From: Arthrobacter sp042667405
GTDB lineage: Bacteria > Actinomycetota > Actinomycetes > Actinomycetales > Micrococcaceae
Length of the DNA: 64,000 bases
Assembly: GCF_042667405.1 (NCBI RefSeq)
Contig: NZ_JBHVAL010000001.1
Location: 372,001-436,000 of the forward strand
Direction: 5' to 3'
Below are positions 58,202-64,000 of this stretch, one piece after another. The position numbers and the translations under genes were made by a program. The notes under the pieces were generated by a model that did not search any database, was not told where the DNA came from, and saw only the letters and a program-made list of their open reading frames with translations. The first letter of the stretch is position 1. Each line of letters opens with the position of its first letter.

Positions 58202-60304
58202 ATGTCTGCCAAGGGCACGCACGAAGCGGCAAAAGGGTCCGGCACCACGGCCAGCGAGGCAAGACGCGGCGAGTCCGGCGCGGCCTTGATGGCCCAAGAC
58301 CCTGCGAGGATACGCAATGTCGCTTTGGTGGGGCATTCAGGATCCGGCAAATCGATGCTGGTGGAAGCACTGCTCGCCGCAACCGGAGCCATCAGCAGAA
58401 TGGGATCCATCAGCGAGGGAACCACAGTCAGTGATTCCGATCCCTCCGCCGTCCATCAACAGAGGTCGGTCACACTGTCCGTGGCACCCATCCTTGTTGG
58501 CGACACCAAGGTCAATTTGATCGACACCCCGGGCTACACCGATTTCACCGGCGAATTGAGGGCTGGATTGAGGGCCGCCGACGCGGCCCTTTTTCTTGTC
58601 TCCGCAGTGGAAGGAATCGACGGCGCCACTGTCGCCCTCTGGGGCGAGTGCGAAAAGATCCGACTTCCCCGTGCGGTGGTTCTCAGCAAACTGGACCATC
58701 CCCGCGCAGACTTCAGCGCCGCCGTCGAGCGTTGCCGGCAAGCCTTCGGAGCATCGGTGCTTCCACTGTATTTGCCCGCGCAGGGAAACGCCGGACTCAT
58801 CGGCGTGCTCCACGGCGCTCCGGACGGCCTCGTCCCGGATTCCGACGTTGAAGCGGCTAGGGAGCCGCTGTTGGAGGGGATCATCGCCGAAAGTGAAGAT
58901 GAAACCCTGATGGACAGGTACCTCGGCGGCGAAGAACTGCCCCTGGCCGATCTCGTTACGGACCTCGAAAAGGCCGTGGCGCGTGGCAGCTTCTTCCCGG
59001 TCATGCCAACATCTGCCGAGACGGGCCTGGGCCTGCCGGAGTTGATGTCCTTGCTGACCGATGCCCTGCCCTCGCCCCTTGAACGGATCCCGCCAGCAGC
59101 CATGACCCTTGATGGTTCGACACTGCAGCGCCTGGATTGTGATCCCTCCGGGCGCCTGGCCGGCGAAGTCGTGCGGACCACCGTGGATCCTTTCCTTGGC
59201 CGGGTGTGCTTGGTCCGGGTCTTCTCGGGAACCCTGCGGGAAGATTCATCCATCCACATCGGCGGCCGGGGACTGGCCGACCGGGGTCACGAAGACCACG
59301 ACGCTGATGAACGCGTTACGCACCTCTACTCGCCCGTGGGTTCCAGCCTCAAAGCAGTCCCGCACTGCATCGCCGGCGACATCTGTGCCATCAGCAAGCT
59401 GGCAAGCGCCGAGACAGGCGACACTGTCTCAGACCGCGAAGCCCCGCTCCTGATCGAAACGTGGAACATGCCCGAACCGTTGATGCCGATCGCCGTCGAG
59501 GGTGTCTCACGCAGTGATGAAGACGCGTTGGCCAAGAGCATCGGGAAGGTGGCAGCTGCGGATCCAACGCTCAGGCTCGAGCGCAACCCGGACACCCATC
59601 AGCTCATCCTGTGGTGCATGGGGGAGGCACATGCCGAGGTGATCCTGGACCGTTTGCGGAACCAGGGCGTCAAGTTGCGGACGGTGGACATCATCACTCC
59701 TCTGCGTGAAACCTTCGCCGGCAAGGCGGCAGGCCACGGGCGCCACGTCAAGCAATCAGGGGGCCACGGCCAATTCGCTGTCTGCGACATTGAGGTGGAG
59801 CCGCTGGCGCGGGGCGAAGGCTTCGAGTTCACGGACAGGATCGTAGGGGGTGCCATCCCGGCAACGTTTGTCGCATCCGTCGAAAAGGGAGTCAGGGCGC
59901 AAATGCTCAAAGGCGTCTCGGAAGGCTTCCCCGTGGTCGACATCAAAGTCACGCTGGTCGGAGGCAAGACCCACAGCGTGGATTCCTCTGATGCCGCATT
60001 CCAGGCAGCCGGTGCGCTGGCGCTGCGGGAGGCCGCAGCTGCCGCGAAAATCCAGCTCCTGGAACCGGTGTCATCGGTGGTGATCACCGTTCCGGACGAA
60101 TACGTGGGCGCAGTCATGAGCGATCTCTCCGGACGGAGGGGAAGGGTGAACGGCACGAACGCTGCCGACGGCGATGGTACGGAGATCCTCGCTGAGGTGC
60201 CGGACCAGGAGCTGCTCCGCTACGCCGTCGAACTGCGTGCCCTTACGGCCGGTACTGGACATTTCCGAAGGTCGTACCTTCGTCACGAGCCCCTTCCGAA
60301 ATAG
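58202..60304 (+). CDS. Elongation factor G-like protein EF-G2
   Basis: A 700-residue translational-GTPase paralogue. The P-loop GHSGSGKS is at 44-51, G3 is DTPGYTD and G4 reads SKLDHP rather than NKxD. Domains II-V follow, including GHGRHVKQSGGHGQFAV. Mycobacterial EF-G2 is reported to bind GTP but not to act in ribosome translocation, so a non-canonical role is likely. ATG 58202 has AGGAGG five bases before it. About 40 extra N-terminal residues precede the G domain. Confidence 0.9.
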   Translation: MSAKGTHEAAKGSGTTASEARRGESGAALMAQDPARIRNVALVGHSGSGKSMLVEALLAATGAISRMGSISEGTTVSDSDPSAVHQQRSVTLSVAPILVGDTKVNLIDTPGYTDFTGELRAGLRAADAALFLVSAVEGIDGATVALWGECEKIRLPRAVVLSKLDHPRADFSAAVERCRQAFGASVLPLYLPAQGNAGLIGVLHGAPDGLVPDSDVEAAREPLLEGIIAESEDETLMDRYLGGEELPLADLVTDLEKAVARGSFFPVMPTSAETGLGLPELMSLLTDALPSPLERIPPAAMTLDGSTLQRLDCDPSGRLAGEVVRTTVDPFLGRVCLVRVFSGTLREDSSIHIGGRGLADRGHEDHDADERVTHLYSPVGSSLKAVPHCIAGDICAISKLASAETGDTVSDREAPLLIETWNMPEPLMPIAVEGVSRSDEDALAKSIGKVAAADPTLRLERNPDTHQLILWCMGEAHAEVILDRLRNQGVKLRTVDIITPLRETFAGKAAGHGRHVKQSGGHGQFAVCDIEVEPLARGEGFEFTDRIVGGAIPATFVASVEKGVRAQMLKGVSEGFPVVDIKVTLVGGKTHSVDSSDAAFQAAGALALREAAAAAKIQLLEPVSSVVITVPDEYVGAVMSDLSGRRGRVNGTNAADGDGTEILAEVPDQELLRYAVELRALTAGTGHFRRSYLRHEPLPK

Positions 60305-60323
60305 CCTTAGCCATCGGGTAATC

Positions 60324-60989
60324 TCAGGCTCCGGCCTTCAGGAAAGCGGCCACCTCGGGTGCCAGGGACGCGCCCACGTCCGCCGCGCTGCGCTTCAAGC
60401 CCTTGACGGCGAAAGAATGGTCGCCGCCTTCACACCAGCGAAGCGTCGCCGTCGGACCAATCCGGGCCACCACTTCCTCCAGGATCCCCGGGGTGGCGAA
60501 GGTATCGCGGGTGCCCTGCAGAAACAGCATCGGGACGGTGACTCCATACAGGTGCTCATCACGGAGCTTCTCCGGTTTGCCAGGGGCATGGAGCGGATAG
60601 CCAAGATAGACCAGTCCCTGCACCGGCATGCCCTCAGCCACCGCCATGGACGCCATACGGCCACCGAAGGATTTACCTGCAGCCCACAGCGGCCCGCCGT
60701 CCGACAGCCCGGCCGCTGCCTCGATCGCTGCCTGCCATGTCGCGATGGCAAGCGGTGGGCGATCCGGGAAACGGCGCCCTGCTTCACGGTAGGGAAAGTT
60801 GAAGCGAAGCGTAGCCACGCCTTCATCGGCCATGGCTGAAGCAAAACCCTGCAGGAACGGATGTTCCATGCCGGCTCCCGCACCGTGGGCCACAACCAGC
60901 GTGGCCCACGGGTTTTCGGGCCGGAGGAACAGGGCAGAAACCGTGGTGTCGCCGACAGCGATGGACAGCGATTCTTCGTGAGCGGGCAT
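60324..60989 (-). CDS. Alpha/beta hydrolase (KANL3/Tex30 type)
   Basis: A 221-residue hydrolase. The oxyanion segment VVAHGAGAGMEHPFLQG and the nucleophile motif GKSFGGRM are typical of the KANL3/Tex30-like group; Asp in LQGTRDTFATP and His in GGDHSF complete a triad. The substrate is unknown. ATG 60989 gives the family start; longer in-frame codons run over the promoter of the divergent polymerase gene. Convergent with EF-G2. Confidence 0.85.
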   Translation of the reverse strand: MPAHEESLSIAVGDTTVSALFLRPENPWATLVVAHGAGAGMEHPFLQGFASAMADEGVATLRFNFPYREAGRRFPDRPPLAIATWQAAIEAAAGLSDGGPLWAAGKSFGGRMASMAVAEGMPVQGLVYLGYPLHAPGKPEKLRDEHLYGVTVPMLFLQGTRDTFATPGILEEVVARIGPTATLRWCEGGDHSFAVKGLKRSAADVGASLAPEVAAFLKAGA

Positions 60990-61098
60990 GTATCCATCAT
61001 TGCGCACAGGGACGGCGACACAGGTACCGCGGTGAAACACCCCTGGTATTTGGCCGTGGATGCTGACGGACGGGACCGATCCGGGGTAGCTTGTGGCC

Positions 61099-62124
61099 AT
61101 GGCGAGTGAAGCAACCACTGTAAGCGTGCCCGGTCCCGACGGTCCGCGTGAGGTCCGGATTTCCAGCCCCAGCAGGGTGATGTGGCCGGAGGCGGGACTG
61201 ACCAAGCTTGATCTCGCCAACTACCTGATCGATGTCGGCGAGGCATTTGTCGCAGCCAACGGAAACCGTCCCGTCAGCCTCCAGAGGTATTCGGGAAACA
61301 TCGACGGCGACATGTTCTTCTCCAAGAACCCACCCAAGGGAGCGCCCGACTACGTCCGTGCCGTCACGGTGACCTACCCCAGTGCGCGGGCCCACCCACA
61401 GCTGGTCATTGACGAACCGGCAGCTGCGGTGTGGGCCGCACAGATGAATACAGTGGTGTTCCACCCCTGGGCCTCCCGGGCCAACGATCCAGACAATCCC
61501 GACCAACTGCGGATCGACCTCGATCCCCAGCCTGGAACGGACTTCGACGACGCCATCCCTGCTGCACTGGAGCTTCGTTCCGTTCTGGCCGAGGCCGGAC
61601 TGACCGCGTTCATCAAGACTTCCGGCAACCGGGGGCTGCACGTCTACGCCCCCATCAATCCCAAGCACGAGTTCCTCGACGTCCGGCACGCCGTGATCGC
61701 TGCAGGGCGCGAACTTGAGCGCCGCATGCCGGACAAGGTCACCACCGCATGGTGGAAAGAGGAACGGGGCACCAGGATCTTCGTCGATTTCAACCAAGCC
61801 AACAGGGACCGGACCATCGCCGGGGCATACAGCCCGAGGGCCGTGCCCACAGCACAAGTGTCGTGCCCGTTGTCCTGGGAAGAGCTGGAAAACGCCGATC
61901 CGGGCAAGTACACCGTCACCACGGTCCCTGACCGTTTGAAAAAGCTCGGGGATCCCTGGGCCACCATGCATGAGCATCCCGGGGACATAGATGTCCTGCT
62001 GGCATGGTGGGACCGTGACGTCGAGAATGGCCAAGGCGAGATGCCGTTCCCGCCGGAGTTCCCCAAGATGCCCGGCGAGCCCATGCGCGTTCAGCCTAGC
62101 CGGGCCCGCAAGCCTGAGGAGTAG
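61099..62124 (+). CDS. Second stand-alone LigD-type polymerase domain protein
   Basis: A 341-residue paralogue of the 24844 gene. Metal Asp140/Asp142 lie in RIDLDP and Asp230 in FVDFNQ; SGNRGLH (175-181) is conserved. The C-terminal extension of the first protein is absent. The role is likely DNA end repair by filling or ribonucleotide addition. No ligase or Ku is in the window. Start ATG 61099 or GTG 61093; no clear RBS decides. Divergent from the alpha/beta hydrolase. Confidence 0.9.
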   Translation: MASEATTVSVPGPDGPREVRISSPSRVMWPEAGLTKLDLANYLIDVGEAFVAANGNRPVSLQRYSGNIDGDMFFSKNPPKGAPDYVRAVTVTYPSARAHPQLVIDEPAAAVWAAQMNTVVFHPWASRANDPDNPDQLRIDLDPQPGTDFDDAIPAALELRSVLAEAGLTAFIKTSGNRGLHVYAPINPKHEFLDVRHAVIAAGRELERRMPDKVTTAWWKEERGTRIFVDFNQANRDRTIAGAYSPRAVPTAQVSCPLSWEELENADPGKYTVTTVPDRLKKLGDPWATMHEHPGDIDVLLAWWDRDVENGQGEMPFPPEFPKMPGEPMRVQPSRARKPEE

Positions 62125-62148
62125 GCCCTCAGGGCCGGAAGATCGTTC

Positions 62149-62769
62149 CTATTCGAAGCGGGACGGGTCGCCTGTCCCGCGACGAACTACTTCGGCGACC
62201 CCACTGGAGAAATCGACGACCGTCGTGGGTTCTGAGCCCGTGTCTCCGGCATCAATGACCGCGTCCACTTGGTTGTCCAGGCGCTCCTTGATTTCCCAAC
62301 CCTGCGTCAGCGGCTCTTCCTCATCCGGGAGCAGGAGGGTGCTGGACAGCAAGGGCTCGCCCAGCTCTGCCAGGAGGGCCTGCACCACCCGGTGGTCCGG
62401 GATACGGACCCCCACGGTTTTCTTTTTGGGGTGCAGCAGCCGCTTGGGCACCTCACGCGTGGCTGGAAGGATGAATGTGTAGCTGCCCGGTGTGACCGCT
62501 TTGATGCTCCTGAAGATGTCATTGTCCAACATGACGAACTGGCCCATCTGGGCGAAGTCCTTGCAGACAAGCGTGAAATGGTGTTTGTCGTCCAGGTGGC
62601 GGATGGTCCGGATGCGGTCCAGCGCTTCCCTGTTCCCGATTTGCGCGCCCAAGGCGTAGCAGGAGTCCGTGGGGTAGGCGATCAAGCCTCCGTCCCGCAG
62701 CATGTTAACCACCTGGCCGATGGCACGTGGTTGGGGGTCCTCCGGATGCACATCAAAGAATCTGGCCAT
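62149..62769 (-). CDS. YciO/Sua5-family protein (threonylcarbamoyl-AMP synthase-like)
   Basis: A 206-residue protein of the Sua5/YciO/YrdC family, same length as E. coli YciO as I recall. Motifs are GLIAYPTDSCYALG, KHHFTLVC and YTFILPATREVPK. YciO paralogues are of uncertain function, distinct from TsaC needed for tRNA t6A. Downstream of it on the same strand is nothing; the ABC permease gene lies 20 bp upstream. Convergent with the polymerase gene. Confidence 0.87.
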   Translation of the reverse strand: MARFFDVHPEDPQPRAIGQVVNMLRDGGLIAYPTDSCYALGAQIGNREALDRIRTIRHLDDKHHFTLVCKDFAQMGQFVMLDNDIFRSIKAVTPGSYTFILPATREVPKRLLHPKKKTVGVRIPDHRVVQALLAELGEPLLSSTLLLPDEEEPLTQGWEIKERLDNQVDAVIDAGDTGSEPTTVVDFSSGVAEVVRRGTGDPSRFE

Positions 62770-62789
62770 GGAAAGAGCCTACGACATCA

Positions 62790-63656
62790 CTAGGACAAGA
62801 CGTCCTTGTTGGAGAATTTCGCGTAAGCGAGTGCGCCGCAGACCACCACGTAGCCACACTGCAGCAGCGCGTTGTCGGCGAACGACGTCCAGTCGATCGG
62901 TTGCCTGAGCAGGTCGGCGAATCCCAACCAGTGGTGGCTGAACAGCCACGGGTGCAGCCAATCCAGTTGCGGAAGGTTATCCAGCACTTGGGAGACGACA
63001 GACAGGACGATGGTTGCCGCCATGGCGCCGACCGGCACATCCGTAAACGTGGAAATCAACAGCCCGATTGCCGAAAGTCCCAAGAGGGACACAGTGATGT
63101 AAGCAGCGATCAGCAAGGATCTCACGGCTGATTCGCCCACGCTGATGGTGTCTCCCGACAGGAGCGTCACGGGCCCCACGGGAAAAAGTACGACGCCGGC
63201 CAGGGCGCCGGACGCTGCCACCGTCACTGTCGCGGCGCAACAGAAAGCGACGGCACCGGCATATTTGACCAAGAGAAGCCGGATTCGGCCAGCCGGGGCC
63301 AACAGCAGGTACCTCAACGTACCAAGGTTCGCTTCCCCCGCGATCGTATCTCCGGCCACCACCCCTATGGTCAGCGGCAGGAACAGGGGCACGCAGACCA
63401 CCAGTGCGGTGACCGCCACGAATAGCCCGTTCTGGGTGATGCGGTCCAGGAAAAGCGGACCCCGGCCCGGTGTTGCGGGCCGGGACGACAACTTCACCGC
63501 CACCGCGATCAACACCGGCACTGCCGCCAACGCGATCAACATGGCCCACGTACGGAGCCTGCGGAAGAGCACCGACAGTTCCGAAGCGAGCAGCGCCCAC
63601 CCGGCCCCACGGTGGGCAGTGCGGGCTGGTGAGGCAGCAACAGTTTCAGCCGGCAA
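62790..63656 (-). CDS. ABC-2 type transporter permease
   Basis: A 288-residue membrane protein with about six hydrophobic segments and the ABC-2 permease layout (ELSVLFRRLRTWAMLIALA, PLTIGVVAGDTIAGEANLGTLRYLLLAPAGR). It exports an unknown substrate. Its start overlaps the ATPase stop by 11 nt, so the two make one exporter. A YciO-like gene follows 20 bp downstream. Confidence 0.87.
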   Translation of the reverse strand: MPAETVAASPARTAHRGAGWALLASELSVLFRRLRTWAMLIALAAVPVLIAVAVKLSSRPATPGRGPLFLDRITQNGLFVAVTALVVCVPLFLPLTIGVVAGDTIAGEANLGTLRYLLLAPAGRIRLLLVKYAGAVAFCCAATVTVAASGALAGVVLFPVGPVTLLSGDTISVGESAVRSLLIAAYITVSLLGLSAIGLLISTFTDVPVGAMAATIVLSVVSQVLDNLPQLDWLHPWLFSHHWLGFADLLRQPIDWTSFADNALLQCGYVVVCGALAYAKFSNKDVLS

Positions 63657-64000
63657 CGTCGAACCCCTCTCCGGTCAAGGAGACAAAGCGTTCTTCCAGG
63701 CTTGGGTTCTCAACTGTGAAGCCACGGACACGGACGCCCTCAGCCACCAGGGCGGCAACGATTGCTTCTGGGGCCACGCCGTTGAGCCCCGTGCCCGCCA
63801 CCGTCCAACCATCGTGTGTCCGCTCCCGCAGCGGTCGGGTCTCCAACGAACCGCCTTGCTCATTCCTGTCTGCGGTGACCAGGCCCAGGCGCGACAAAAC
63901 ACCCAAGGCCTTGCCGACGTCGGGCGTTTGCAGGAAGACCCGCGGCTCACCGGCGGAGCGCAGTTCCTCCAGCGGGCCCTGCGCCACGAGTCGTCCGGCG
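63646..64000 (-). CDS. ABC transporter ATP-binding protein, C-terminal fragment
   Basis: About 117 codons at the 3' end of an ATPase gene that enters from the right edge. The end of the nucleotide-binding domain reads GRLVAQGPLEEL, followed by the C-terminal region of exporter ATPases ending SLEERFVSLTGEGF. Walker motifs lie outside the window. The stop overlaps the permease start by 11 nt. Confidence 0.85.
   Translation of the reverse strand, partial: AGRLVAQGPLEELRSAGEPRVFLQTPDVGKALGVLSRLGLVTADRNEQGGSLETRPLRERTHDGWTVAGTGLNGVAPEAIVAALVAEGVRVRGFTVENPSLEERFVSLTGEGFDVAG

Noticed and set aside
1..64000. CRISPR array, tRNA/rRNA genes, insertion sequences, prophage
   Set aside because: No repeat-spacer pattern, tRNA-like motif with full cloverleaf, transposase or phage gene was found when reading both strands.

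Overview
The window looks like chromosomal DNA of a high-GC actinobacterium, most likely Micrococcaceae (Arthrobacter/Paenarthrobacter type). The evidence is the GC-rich coding with frequent GTG/TTG starts, an ole operon with fused oleB and oleC, stand-alone LigD polymerase domains, LGFP repeats, an EF-G2 paralogue and an ECF42 sigma factor with a DGPF partner. No phage, IS, integron, tRNA, rRNA or CRISPR was seen. Genes are dense, no gene-free gap exceeds about 240 bp, and many genes overlap.

Layout. 1-2931: end of a carbohydrate ABC transporter (permease, lipoprotein) with a DeoR/LacI chimeric regulator and tandem half-sites in front of both genes. 3104-6718: DedA protein, a zinc-ribbon/AAA+ gene pair, a P-loop kinase and a dienelactone hydrolase-like gene. 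6907-10710: PEP synthase with its regulatory kinase/phosphorylase, then an Lrp regulator. 10742-13855: aldehyde dehydrogenase overlapping a short homoserine dehydrogenase, then ChaB. 13956-17707: SLC13/MatC-like permease, PrpF isomerase and divergent LysR. 17743-23635: metallo-beta-lactamase-like gene divergent from oleA-oleBC-oleD (long-chain olefin synthesis) and a small tudor-like protein. 23619-32582: CPA2 antiporter, LigD-type polymerase, pyruvate oxidase, UvrA-like ATPase lacking the UvrB-binding domain, a secreted L,D-transpeptidase-like LGFP protein and ArfB. 32669-36511: small accessory genes and an MFS transporter.

36599-43887 is the most interesting region: a five-gene operon on the minus strand, SWIM zinc finger - DUF5691 - MoxR AAA+ - DUF5682 - VWA. 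All four junctions are exact 4-nt stop/start overlaps. This is the MoxR/VWA chaperone-like arrangement with poorly characterised partners. The DUF5682 protein carries motifs that look like the TraB/PrgY/GumN (TIKI-like) superfamily.

43991-58081: an aromatic-ring hydroxylase behind a perfect 13-3-13 palindrome, a FEN-type exonuclease, a secreted repeat protein, an ECF42 sigma factor and its DGPF partner with a matching promoter, a zinc alcohol dehydrogenase, the HrpB helicase, an amidohydrolase/APC transporter pair with a divergent TetR regulator and its probable operator, and a membrane M50-like peptidase. 58202-64000: EF-G2, an alpha/beta hydrolase, a second LigD-type polymerase, a YciO/Sua5 protein and an ABC exporter cut by the window edge.

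All calls rest on reading the translated sequence; no database search was run. Family names are from memory and residue numbers are counts from the chosen start.
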